From Candidatus Latescibacterota bacterium (GTDB lineage: Bacteria > Latescibacterota > UBA2968 > UBA8231), in the NCBI GenBank assembly GCA_022819745.1, contig JAJEGS010000026.1, positions 1-17,662 on the forward strand: DNA of 17,662 bases, read 5' to 3'. Made by a program: the position numbers and the translations under genes. A model generated the notes under the pieces. It made no database searches. It had not been told where the DNA came from and worked only from the letters and a program-made list of their open reading frames with translations. This document shows, one piece after another, positions 1 to 7,431 of this stretch (position 1 is the first letter of the stretch; every line of letters starts with the position of its first letter).

Positions 1-2
1 TC

Positions 3-140
3 CCGATAAAAAAACATGGACGAAAAGCCATAAGCCTCTTTCGAAAAGGATTAGACCAACTCACACAAATCATACACCAAACACGAGACCAACCTAAACA
101 AGCCCGACAATATCAACCCATGTTACTGTCGTGTACTTAG
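3..140 (+). mobile_element. IS4-family transposase, C-terminal fragment (cut by window edge)
   Basis: An open frame enters from the left edge and stops with TAG at 138-140. Its residues include KHGRKAISLFRKGLDQL near the start and end in LLSCT. An HGRKA-S-FR-GLD motif followed 20-30 residues later by a terminal LSCT is the usual C-terminus of IS4-type DDE transposases; this is from memory of the family, not a search. Only the last 45 or so residues are present, so whether the element is intact cannot be judged. The right terminal inverted repeat should lie between 141 and about 153 but cannot be recognised without the left end. The element abuts the solitary CRISPR-like repeat. Confidence 0.75.
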
Positions 141-153
141 CCTCCAAGGTTAT

Positions 154-181
154 GTTTCCCCGCACGGGTGGGGATAGACCC
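154..181 (+). CRISPR. Single type I-E-like CRISPR repeat (orphan)
   Basis: The 28 bases begin GTTTCCCCGCACGGG and continue TGGGGATAGACCC. This matches the general form of type I-E repeats: a CCCCGC / G(C/T)GGGG stem with a four-base loop (here ACGG, one G-T pair), followed by GAT(A/G)GACC(C/G). No second copy is seen at the expected 60-62-base spacing downstream, and the sequence upstream is the insertion element. It may be the last repeat of an array lying outside the window or interrupted by the element. No cas gene is present. The call rests on resemblance of one unit, so chance cannot be excluded. Confidence 0.5.
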
Positions 182-191
182 TACTAGCAAA

Positions 192-299
192 ATGGGCGAA
201 GGTTGCTCTTTCTTAAGACGCGAGCCGGATGCAGCCGTCAGTCAAACACTCAAAGAGGCTTTCTTAGCCCTACGACAAGCAGCCGAAAGCGACGAATAA
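192..299 (+). pseudogene. 3' remnant of an unidentified gene, stop overlapping the dioxygenase start
   Basis: A frame open from 141 and with a possible ATG at 192 ends with TAA at 297-299, whose last base is the first base of the next ATG (TAATG). The last 20 residues, VSQTLKEAFLALRQAAESDE, look like a real amphipathic C-terminus rather than chance translation. The overlap is typical of translationally coupled genes. The frame begins just after the transposase stop and passes through the CRISPR-like repeat, so most of the original gene has probably been lost. The family cannot be named from so little. It could also be a chance frame. Confidence 0.3.
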
Positions 300-1153
300 T
301 GGACGACCTAGCACAAGACTACCTCTTCGACCTCCAAGGCTATCTAGTCTTAAAAAATGCCATCTCGTCATCAGATTTGCGCGAGATGAACCAGTGGATA
401 GACGACCACGAATCATATGTACAAGAGCCGTGGTCAACCGATGGTGAGCCAAAGAAAAAAGGCCGCTGGATTGGTCACATAGAAACGCACACCTACAATG
501 AAGAAAATGGCGTCAACTTCCAAAGCATCATTGAGGGCGGCCCTGTTTTCGAGAAGTTGATAGATCATCCCGCCTGGATCGACTTGGTCAAGAAGTACAT
601 TCACTCCTCAGTAAACGGCCTTTCCATTCACGAGAACTTTCTCAACGTCCGCGGTCCAGGTGGTTACCTCCACATTCACTGCGGCGGCCATGTTCCGCTC
701 AGCTATTTAACATTTCGCCAGAATAACACCGGAGAATGGATGGTCGGGCAGATTAACGTCTTGATGGCCCTCAACGACATCGGCGAGGGCGACGGCCCAC
801 CCGTCCTAATTCCGGGCAGCCACAAGTGTACGGAAATTCACCCTCGGCTAGAGGTAGATGGCCGAGGCCTGATTTACGACGACGTGAGCGGCAAACCCGC
901 TGGGACCGCTACCGCCATGCAAGAAATGTATCTGAAAGCGGGAGACGTTTTGTTATTCACCGATGCGATAACACACGGCGCGGCAGAACGCACCAATCCC
1001 GGTTATCGGCGAACGATTGTCTATCGCTATTCCCCCAAATACGTGCGAGAGCGATTAAACTATCAAATTTCAGAAGACCTGTTACAACGTTTGACCCCAG
1101 AAAGACGGGCCATTATTGTGCCCAACGCGCCGCGGCGACCGCCGTCCGTATAG
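299..1153 (+). CDS. Phytanoyl-CoA dioxygenase (PhyH) family Fe(II)/2-oxoglutarate oxygenase
   Basis: This 284-residue protein has the PhyH fold signature. An N-terminal segment of the type 'GYLVLKNAISSSDLREM' (residues 14-30) is followed by the core strand 'INVLMALNDIGEGDGPPVLI' with 'PGSHK' (152-176). A C-terminal 'DAITHGAAER' supplies the probable distal iron-binding His226, and 'YRRTIVYRYSP' holds the likely 2-oxoglutarate-binding arginine (237 or 238). The expected proximal H-x-D/E is not obvious: the region reads LHIHCGGH (His125, His127, His131). The frame extends upstream to 203, but the family start fits the ATG at 299, which overlaps the previous stop and lacks a strong ribosome-binding site, suggesting coupling. 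Such proteins hydroxylate small molecules; the substrate cannot be read from sequence. It is probably co-transcribed with the PLP enzyme 93 bases downstream. Confidence 0.85.
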   Translation: MDDLAQDYLFDLQGYLVLKNAISSSDLREMNQWIDDHESYVQEPWSTDGEPKKKGRWIGHIETHTYNEENGVNFQSIIEGGPVFEKLIDHPAWIDLVKKYIHSSVNGLSIHENFLNVRGPGGYLHIHCGGHVPLSYLTFRQNNTGEWMVGQINVLMALNDIGEGDGPPVLIPGSHKCTEIHPRLEVDGRGLIYDDVSGKPAGTATAMQEMYLKAGDVLLFTDAITHGAAERTNPGYRRTIVYRYSPKYVRERLNYQISEDLLQRLTPERRAIIVPNAPRRPPSV

Positions 1154-1246
1154 CGTAGCATAGGCGAGATACGGAATCAGTGCCGCTACATTAATCGTCC
1201 AGCACAATTCGCAAACAATATCCATCCAACCCACAAAGCCCAGACT

Positions 1247-2341
1247 ATGACCACCGAACACATCGGCATGACCCGCGACGCCATCGACACCCCCGTCCTC
1301 TTGGTCGATCTCGACGCGCTCGAATACAACATTGACCTACTCGCCGAGCACTTCCGCACGGCGGGCAAAAACCTCCGGCCACACACCAAGTCGCACAAAA
1401 CCCCGGCCATCGCCCACCTCCAGCTCACAGCCGGCGCGCAGGGGATCACCTGCGCCAAGGTCGGAGAGGCCGAGGTCATGGCCGACGCTGGCATCCATGA
1501 CATCCTCATTGCCAACGAAGTAGTAGGCCGCCGCAAGATCGAGCGCCTCATGGCGCTGGCCGCTCGTTGCGATATTATGGTTGCAGTCGATGACCCGCAA
1601 AACCTCGCCGACCTCAACGAAGCCGCCCAAGCCTACAAGGTCAGTCCCCGCGTCCTCGTGGAAGTCAACATCGGCCACAACCGCTGCGGCGTCGCGCCCG
1701 CCACCGTCGTCGATCTCGCCCGCGCGGCCTCCCAAGCACCACACCTGCGCTTCTGCGGACTGATGGGCTACGAAGGCCACATCATCGACCTCGAAGACAA
1801 AGAAGCCCGCGACGACGGTGCCCACACCTGCCTCCAGCGCCTCGTCAATGCCCGCGACGACGTGGAACGCGCTGGCCTCGACTGCCTAATTTGCAGCGCC
1901 TCGGGCACGGGCGATTACTACATCAGCACTTCCTTCCACGGCATCACCGAGGTCCAAGCTGGCTCGTACGCGCTGATGGACGCGGCGTACGCCAAGCTAA
2001 ACTTGGGCTTCAAAAACGCCCTCAGCGTGCTGACCACCGTTACCAGCCGCCCCGCGCCCGAGCAGGTCATCACCGACGCCGGTCTAAAGAGCCTGACGCC
2101 CGAACACGGCTTCCCCCTCGTCAAGGATCGCCCCGATTTGGAATGCCACGCTCTCTCCGAAGAACACGGCCGCCTCAAGACCGTAGCCGGCCCCTGCACC
2201 GACCTCCACCCCGGCGACCTGCTCGAATTTATCCCCGGCCACGGCTGCACCACTGTCAACCTCCACGACCATCTCTACGCGCTGCGCGCCAATCGGCTGG
2301 AGGCGATTTGGGAGATCGCTGGTCGCGGCAAAGTCCGCTGA
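1247..2341 (+). CDS. D-threonine aldolase / D-serine dehydratase-like PLP enzyme (DSD1 family)
   Basis: The 364-residue protein has an N-terminal alanine-racemase-type barrel starting with DTPVLLVDLDALEYN and the motif RPHTKSHK, in which Lys48 is the probable pyridoxal-phosphate lysine. CAKVGEAEVMADAGI and DILIANEVV are family signatures. The C-terminal beta domain has GDLLEFIPGHGCTTVN, whose His332 and Cys334 correspond to the zinc-binding H-x-C of D-serine dehydratases; D-threonine aldolases usually have H-x-D at this place. This tilts the call toward a dehydratase-like activity on a D- or 3-hydroxy amino acid, but the substrate is not determined. An ATG seven codons later (1268) is an alternative start, and neither has a clear ribosome-binding site. 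The TGA stop ends one base before the stop of the opposing gene. Confidence 0.88.
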   Translation: MTTEHIGMTRDAIDTPVLLVDLDALEYNIDLLAEHFRTAGKNLRPHTKSHKTPAIAHLQLTAGAQGITCAKVGEAEVMADAGIHDILIANEVVGRRKIERLMALAARCDIMVAVDDPQNLADLNEAAQAYKVSPRVLVEVNIGHNRCGVAPATVVDLARAASQAPHLRFCGLMGYEGHIIDLEDKEARDDGAHTCLQRLVNARDDVERAGLDCLICSASGTGDYYISTSFHGITEVQAGSYALMDAAYAKLNLGFKNALSVLTTVTSRPAPEQVITDAGLKSLTPEHGFPLVKDRPDLECHALSEEHGRLKTVAGPCTDLHPGDLLEFIPGHGCTTVNLHDHLYALRANRLEAIWEIAGRGKVR

Positions 2342-2638
2342 CTACTCATCATCTATCCACGCCTGCAAGCCCCAGCTTTCCAACGATCTTTGGATAGAAG
2401 GAGCGAGTTGCTGGAAGCGCAAAGTCAGGCCTAGTTGCCCCAAACCGATTACGTCTCGTTCGAGCAATGGATTGATGCTCCGCACTTCGTTAGCCACGAT
2501 ACAGACTTCCCTTACCCCTTCCTCGACATACGATTCCATGCAGTCGTGCAGGATATCGAACTCCGTCTTATTGATATAACCCATGAGTTCGATGGTTAAG
2601 GTATGACCGCAGCGATTCAATGTGTTGATACGCACCAT
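2342..2638 (-). CDS. Small STAS-like protein (anti-sigma-factor-antagonist type), tentative
   Basis: This 98-residue soluble protein has no signal peptide. Its order of elements, LTIELMGYINKTEFDILHDC, then REVCIVANEVRSINPLLERD, then LGLTLRFQQLAPSIQRSLES and GLQAWID, resembles a STAS domain: strand, helix, strand with a short loop, helix, strand 'L', and final 'gl'. STAS domains bind anti-sigma factors or regulate transporters. The conserved phosphorylated serine (usually D-x-S) is not obvious; 'RSINP' is the nearest stretch. A GAGG ribosome-binding site stands seven bases before the ATG. It follows the secreted metalloprotease gene by 77 bases on the same strand and is probably the last gene of that operon. 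The fold call is from pattern only. Confidence 0.5.
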   Translation of the reverse strand: MVRINTLNRCGHTLTIELMGYINKTEFDILHDCMESYVEEGVREVCIVANEVRSINPLLERDVIGLGQLGLTLRFQQLAPSIQRSLESWGLQAWIDDE

Positions 2639-2660
2639 GCTGATGCCTCTAATCTCAGCC

Positions 2661-2680
2661 CGCGGCGATTAATTGCCGCG
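2661..2680. other. 20-base near-perfect palindrome between protease and STAS-like genes
   Basis: CGCGGCGATTAATTGCCGCG is self-complementary apart from one G-T position in each arm. It lies in the 77-base gap before the STAS-like gene. It has no run of T on either strand, so it is not a canonical intrinsic terminator. It could be an operator, an RNA stem or an mRNA-processing site. Confidence 0.4.
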
Positions 2681-2715
2681 CGGCGATTCTCCCACACATC
2701 ATTTTCGACCACTCT

Positions 2716-2988
2716 TCATGGGAGCTTGGTCGTCTTCTTAGCTTCTATTTGTCCGTCCACCTCGACCTTATAGATATACACCCCAGCGGCCACCCCCTTG
2801 CCCGTCTCGTCGCGACCATTCCACACAAACCGATGGCTACCCGCCCGCAGTGGCCCTTCCCACAATTGCCGCACCCGACGACCCAACACGTCGTAGAGTG
2901 TCAAGTGGACCCGCTCTTGGTCCGTCGCCAAATCAAGCGGAATCACCATCGCGGGGTTAAACGGATTGGGATAGGCATCGCCCAGCCT
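2716..2988 (-). repeat. Duplicated C-terminal sorting-domain module (copy 1; mate 7432-7704)
   Basis: The last 90 codons and stop of the protease gene match the last 90 codons of the FG-GAP gene at 7432-7704. The encoded domain contains YPNPFNP, YDVLGRRVRQLW and KGVAAGVYIYKV and ends KKTT(K/R)LP. By eye about four of five residues agree. Upstream of this module the two proteins are unrelated, so the module behaves as a shared terminal cassette. Confidence 0.8.
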
Positions 2989-5259
2989 ATGCTGCTCCGG
3001 TCGCACTATCTCTGGAGTCATCACCGCCGTCGTCTGCTCGGCTTCGACCGCTAGAACGAGGTTTCGTGGTGCAACTAAACCCGTGACGAGGTCTTCGATA
3101 TTTGCGCCGTTGAGGTTGGCACGCCGGATGCGCCCTTGTGACTCCGTCCAGTATAGCTTGTCGCCCGCGATGTCAACAGCAATGCCTACCGGAACACTTG
3201 ATAGCGCGACGAGGTCTTCGACGTTTGCGTCGTTGAGGTTGGCTCGTCTGATTCTTCCGCGTGTCTCGTCTATCTGCTCAGTCCAGTATAGATAGCCACC
3301 AGCTACAGTGATGTCCTCTAATGTATCCGAGCCGGTAGTGAAAGTTTGGATGTTTGCGCCGTTGAGGTCGGCGCACCGGATGAGCTCCCCTGCCTCCGTC
3401 CAGTATATCTTACTATCTACCATATCAACGGCGATATCCTTGGGTGAATCCAGGCCTGTGATGAGGTTTTGAATGTTTGAGCCGTCAATATTTGCACGCT
3501 GAATGCTGCCTTGAGATGTTGTCCAATAAAGAGTGCGTTCCTTGGTGTCTATGGCGATGTCGAGAGGGGCACTCGCGGATGTGGCGAATGTGGCGAGTTC
3601 TTCTCCTCTTTCGTGGAGAAGTCCCAGTGAAGCGCGTGCGATTCCTTCGGCATCATGTGGCCAAGCCACTTCTCCGCTCCAGTACAGCTTGCGACCCAAA
3701 ACATCCAAGGCGATATCCTTTACAGAACTTCGCCCAACGCCCACCACTGTGGCATGCGTGAGGAGGTTGACGTCGCCATCCTTCCTGTCTATCCAGTACA
3801 TTGGTGGGTGTTCAGACTCACTGACTAGCACCTGTGGTCTAGAGCTGGCAGTAAAGGCAACTTGGTCAGCAACACCAGCGACGCTCACTTCAACAGTGTG
3901 AGAGAAGTAACCCCCAGGCATCAGAAAACTTTGGGTCCGTCCGTTGGAGTCGGTCCGGGGATTTGTAGCAGAGAGGGTTCCGCGCCTAAACGCCACCTCA
4001 ACCCCTACAACAGGCTCGCCATCTACATCTAGCACTTCAACCACAAACGGATCTTTGAGCCAACTATTTGGACGACCGTACTGGCTATCTCCAGATACTT
4101 TTCGGAGCGTCGCCGGCATTCGGTCGTCAACATCAATCACACCGTCGCCGTTGATGTCTATACGCTTGTCAACATCTATGCGTACATCATCCTCCCGTAT
4201 TAGATAGCTTCGCTTTGTGAAGTTTCCATGCACATCAATAACCGCGACCCTTGCCTCGCTATCGGGACCTGCCGAAAATTCGGTGGTGACAAATTCAACG
4301 CTGTTGCTATGGCCATTTAATCGTTTATAAGCGATCAAGCCAGGTCCAAACCTATATCTCCTACCACTTGCAGGACCAAACAACTGCACTTGATGGAGCC
4401 CATCGGGATCCGTTATCTCAAAGCGGAGGCGGATAGCATTCGGTGGATAGGCGAGCGGTGGGAGCATCTGAACCATTGTGCGCGCGTTGTCGGAGGGTTG
4501 GCTGGTGTTTGAATTGAAGTAGCTGTGTGCATCCAACCATTCGGCTGAACACTTGGACAACTGGACTATGAGTCTTGGTGAGTAAGACATGATGTACGCA
4601 TCGTTGCGCCAATCATGTCCCAATCCAAAGGCGTGCCCAAGTTCGTGGGTAGCGAGATTGAAGAAGTCAGATCCTGTGTCATACCAATCGCCATTGGTGG
4701 TGATGAATGCATACCCACCCCTCATCCCTTGCTGACCACCTGCGCCCCCTTCCGCCGAACCATAATCTGCCACAATGAGATAGATATTCTGTGGCAGGTG
4801 AAACTGTTTACTGATTTCTAATCTTATATCCTGAACAGCGGCATAGCCTGGGTAATGTGAACTAGCGAATTCTCCGTTCACATGATGCACCACAGCATTT
4901 CCATGTTCATCGGTTTCAAGCGCAAATGTTTTTCTGCCGAATCCGTGGCGTTCCATCTCGTCAGCGTAAAACTGCTGTATGCGTCTTATTAATGTATTCA
5001 GCTTTGCGTCTATGTCTTGCTCGGGTTCGCGGTCATTGGCTAAAAAATAGATGATCCGCACTGTGCGCGGCTCGCCCATGTCCAAGTCCGCTAGCCCCTT
5101 GGCGGCAAAGCGAGGCTGATCTCGCTCCCACTGCTCGGAATCGATTAGCTGGCAGAAATGCACACTATCAGAGGATGGGGGCGACTGGGCGACGGCCAGC
5201 GGCGCGAAAATGAGACTGAGCAACGCGCAAAGGCGGAGTGAAAGAAAGAGGAGTTTCAT
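2716..5259 (-). CDS. Secreted metzincin metalloprotease with Big-1, YWTD propeller and C-terminal sorting domain
   Basis: Of the two possible starts, the ATG at 5259 gives a clear signal peptide (MKLLFLSLRLC..., cleaved near AVAQS) and an 847-residue protein. A zinc site HELGHAFGLGH (His205, Glu206, His209, His215) with a downstream Met-turn IMSYSP (Met224) marks a metzincin-type peptidase. Next come a dockerin/EF-hand-like RIDINGDGVIDVDDR (about 367-380) and a Big-1-like Ig domain (about 400-475). A stretch with six YWTD-type motifs (about 488-745, for example LYWTESQGR and IYWTEAGEL) should fold as a six-bladed propeller. The last 90 residues are a YPNPFNP/FlgD-Ig-like sorting domain shared with the FG-GAP protein. 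It is probably exported and cell-surface attached or released. It follows the second TlpA-like gene, overlapping a vestigial leader frame by ATGA. Confidence 0.85.
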   Translation of the reverse strand: MKLLFLSLRLCALLSLIFAPLAVAQSPPSSDSVHFCQLIDSEQWERDQPRFAAKGLADLDMGEPRTVRIIYFLANDREPEQDIDAKLNTLIRRIQQFYADEMERHGFGRKTFALETDEHGNAVVHHVNGEFASSHYPGYAAVQDIRLEISKQFHLPQNIYLIVADYGSAEGGAGGQQGMRGGYAFITTNGDWYDTGSDFFNLATHELGHAFGLGHDWRNDAYIMSYSPRLIVQLSKCSAEWLDAHSYFNSNTSQPSDNARTMVQMLPPLAYPPNAIRLRFEITDPDGLHQVQLFGPASGRRYRFGPGLIAYKRLNGHSNSVEFVTTEFSAGPDSEARVAVIDVHGNFTKRSYLIREDDVRIDVDKRIDINGDGVIDVDDRMPATLRKVSGDSQYGRPNSWLKDPFVVEVLDVDGEPVVGVEVAFRRGTLSATNPRTDSNGRTQSFLMPGGYFSHTVEVSVAGVADQVAFTASSRPQVLVSESEHPPMYWIDRKDGDVNLLTHATVVGVGRSSVKDIALDVLGRKLYWSGEVAWPHDAEGIARASLGLLHERGEELATFATSASAPLDIAIDTKERTLYWTTSQGSIQRANIDGSNIQNLITGLDSPKDIAVDMVDSKIYWTEAGELIRCADLNGANIQTFTTGSDTLEDITVAGGYLYWTEQIDETRGRIRRANLNDANVEDLVALSSVPVGIAVDIAGDKLYWTESQGRIRRANLNGANIEDLVTGLVAPRNLVLAVEAEQTTAVMTPEIVRPEQHRLGDAYPNPFNPAMVIPLDLATDQERVHLTLYDVLGRRVRQLWEGPLRAGSHRFVWNGRDETGKGVAAGVYIYKVEVDGQIEAKKTTKLP

Positions 5260-5312
5260 AGGTTCGGGAGTCTCCACAGCACCACGCATACAACAACGGC
5301 CAGCTTCAACAT
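5256..5312 (-). other. 18-codon vestigial leader frame overlapping the protease start
   Basis: Reading leftward, GGAGGT and six bases precede an ATG at 5312 that encodes MLKLAVVVCVVLWRLPNL and stops with TGA overlapping the protease ATG (ATGA). The same sequence starts the FG-GAP gene at 9549, where MLKLAVVVFVVLWSG continues into that protein. The frame therefore looks like the stump of an earlier signal peptide, kept when the gene body was replaced. It still carries the better ribosome-binding site, so it may drive translation of the protease by coupling. Confidence 0.6.
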
Positions 5313-5350
5313 GCCGTCACCTCCATACCGAAGTCCAAAGGATAACTTCC

Positions 5351-7390
5351 TCACAAGCTCTTATTGATTTTTGCCACAACCTCATCAACGTCCCATACCC
5401 GCAAACGATCCTCCACAATCAGCCCTTGTGGATCCACCAGATAATACCGGGGGATGCCGCTCACATTATAGGCTTGCGCTACTTGCTCCGAGCGCACGTG
5501 GACGCCTTTGATCTCGTGTTTGGCAATGGCCCGCTTCCAAGCTCCTTCATTGGCGTCCAACGAGATGTTGAGGAAGACGACCGGCTGAGCGGCTACTTGT
5601 GCCTTGATCTTGCGAAGGATCCCCAAATCGTTGATGCACGGGCTACACCAACTCGCCCAGAAATCCAGCAAGACCACTTTGCCTTTGAACTGGTTCAGCG
5701 ATACAGATTGGCCCTCGGGATCATGAAGGGTAAAATCGGGAGCGGGTTGCCCCGGTTGCAGCGTCGAGAGCTTGTTCATTTCCGCTTGCAGGGCTTCGGT
5801 GTATTCGGGGAAGGGATTGCTCTCTACAAAGGATTGCCAGCGGGCATCTACATAGGCTTCAAAGCCGCGCTTAATGCCATCCCTCAACTCTCCGGCCAGA
5901 AACCAGTAGAGTACTCGCCCTTGCAGCTTTTGCTTGGCTAGGTCGTATCGTTCTGGAGATCCTAGCATGATAGAAAAACTCGGCCCGGCGGAGATAGAAT
6001 CGAGTTGGGCTTGGACGGCCTCCGACAGACCCAGAGCCGCTAGGTCAATCCTTTGCGATAGCTTGAGCGGTTGACGATGTTGGAACATGGAGTCGAGTTG
6101 GGCTTGGGCGACTAGCGACATCCCTAAACCCGACAAGTCAATCCTTGCCGATAGCGGGCGACTGTTTAGGTAGTCATACCACTCTTTGAGTTTTGCCGAT
6201 GGTATATGTAAGGTCAACTCCCCATCTGTCGTATCGATCCTAACAGTATCCTCCCTACTATAGGCCGTAATATGCTCCTTATATGAATCGAGTTCGGCTT
6301 GGGCGGCGGGCGACAATTCCAACCCCAACCAAGCGGCCTTTTCGGAGACTTTCAGCCTCACAGGATTTCGGTACATGGAGTCGAGTCGGGCATGGGTCTC
6401 CTCCGCTAGCCCCGCTCCCGCCAGATCAATCATCTGTGATAGTCTGGGGTGACTGTTTGCATGGTACATAGAGTCGAGTTGGGCGTGAATGTCTGGCGAC
6501 AGTCCCAAGGCCGACAGCTTGTATCTATCGGCAAGTCTAGATGGCCGGTCCGACTTAGCCTCCATGTCTAGGGTGTTAACCAAGAACCAGCGATACTCTC
6601 TCACGCCAATCGCCTTTTCATCTGTCAAGGGAATTTCTTGTAGGAAGTCGTAGTAGTCCGAGGGAACCGCTCTTCTCTCGGAGGGTTTGACGTGGAATCG
6701 GCGCACCCAATGGCCATCTCTAAACGCAAACATCGGATAAGAAATCATCTGATCGGCCCACTTGTAGTTGAAAAAGGCCGTCATACAGTCGATGAACCCC
6801 GGAGAAAGCGCGTATTTTTCGCCCCCCTCGGCTAGCAAGGCAAATTCATCCTGACGCCGCTGTTTGACTTGGCGTGTAAACTCTTCGTGCTCCAACCCAT
6901 AGTCTAGGTCGGAGGAATGAGGATGATGTTGCGGCCAGAACTCCGCTAAAAAGCGATTGTTGTCCGCACCTCGACCGCTAAAAGTCAGGGAATAGGCGGG
7001 CGGGGCCTCATCTTCGGCACTATCCAAACTGTCAGATTCCACCGCCGCCGCAGAGTCGGTCTCCGCCACCTCGGCGAAGGTTACGACCGCGTGCAGGCTG
7101 TCGCCGGGTTCGACAAAGAAGGGGATGAAGAAGTATTGCTCGCCTTTGTAATGTCCGGTGACCAAGACTCCTTTGGAAATGTTCAAGAGCAGGGCAAAGC
7201 GGTTTTGCTCGTCCAAGATGATGGGGTGTTCGGACGGCCCAGGAGCGAGTAGCGGTTCGTGGCTGAACTCGACTTCCCGCGACGGAGGGTTGTGGACTTC
7301 GCCGGTGACGATTGCGGCGCGTGGTGCTTGGGCTAGCCCTACACTCGCTGTACTGAGCAGGGCGACGAGGATACTAAGGTATGATTTCAT
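5351..7390 (-). CDS. Secreted TlpA-like thioredoxin protein with inserted 31-residue LDS repeats (intact copy)
   Basis: The 679-residue protein opens with a signal peptide (MKSYLSILVALLS..., cleaved near GLAQA). Residues 25-150 form a DUF4369-like beta domain with EPGDSLHAV and LTFSGRGADNNRFLAEF. A helical linker domain follows (about 165-295 and 475-545) and then a C-terminal redoxin domain (546-679). That domain has PAPDFTL, VVLLDFWASWCSPC (active-site Cys582 and Cys585) and the cis-proline motif GIP (Pro647). Five LDS units at residues 305, 336, 367, 432 and 463 interrupt the helical domain; this region is not part of ordinary TlpA proteins. A disulfide-exchange role outside the cytoplasm is likely by family. 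An AGGA site eight bases before the ATG supports the start. It lies 41 bases after the FG-GAP gene. Confidence 0.82.
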   Translation of the reverse strand: MKSYLSILVALLSTASVGLAQAPRAAIVTGEVHNPPSREVEFSHEPLLAPGPSEHPIILDEQNRFALLLNISKGVLVTGHYKGEQYFFIPFFVEPGDSLHAVVTFAEVAETDSAAAVESDSLDSAEDEAPPAYSLTFSGRGADNNRFLAEFWPQHHPHSSDLDYGLEHEEFTRQVKQRRQDEFALLAEGGEKYALSPGFIDCMTAFFNYKWADQMISYPMFAFRDGHWVRRFHVKPSERRAVPSDYYDFLQEIPLTDEKAIGVREYRWFLVNTLDMEAKSDRPSRLADRYKLSALGLSPDIHAQLDSMYHANSHPRLSQMIDLAGAGLAEETHARLDSMYRNPVRLKVSEKAAWLGLELSPAAQAELDSYKEHITAYSREDTVRIDTTDGELTLHIPSAKLKEWYDYLNSRPLSARIDLSGLGMSLVAQAQLDSMFQHRQPLKLSQRIDLAALGLSEAVQAQLDSISAGPSFSIMLGSPERYDLAKQKLQGRVLYWFLAGELRDGIKRGFEAYVDARWQSFVESNPFPEYTEALQAEMNKLSTLQPGQPAPDFTLHDPEGQSVSLNQFKGKVVLLDFWASWCSPCINDLGILRKIKAQVAAQPVVFLNISLDANEGAWKRAIAKHEIKGVHVRSEQVAQAYNVSGIPRYYLVDPQGLIVEDRLRVWDVDEVVAKINKSL
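5981..6505 (-). repeat. Array of 31-residue LDS(M/Y) protein repeats, copy 1
   Basis: Residues about 296-470 of the TlpA-like protein contain units of the form (L/I)GLSxAxxAxLDSMY, each followed by a stretch such as RLSQxIDLA. The LDS triplets are spaced 31, 31, 65 and 31 residues, so one unit in the 65-residue gap has decayed or carries a small insertion. At DNA level the repeated string catggagtcgag recurs. The same spacing appears in the second TlpA-like gene. Confidence 0.75.
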
Positions 7391-7431
7391 CAGGATTTTC
7401 CTTTCTAATGGTCAGTGAAAGACCTCTTCCC

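Noticed and set aside
182..299. Further CRISPR repeat-spacer units after the single repeat
   Set aside because: No second copy of the repeat is found at 60-62 bases or anywhere up to the dioxygenase start.
2661..2680. Palindrome as an intrinsic terminator for the protease gene
   Set aside because: The stem is followed by GGGCTGAG on the minus strand, not by a T-run.
5210..5941. Open frame of 243 codons on the + strand
   Set aside because: It is antisense to the redoxin domain of the TlpA-like gene and to the protease start; no motif is seen. The same antisense frame recurs opposite the paralogue at 9594.
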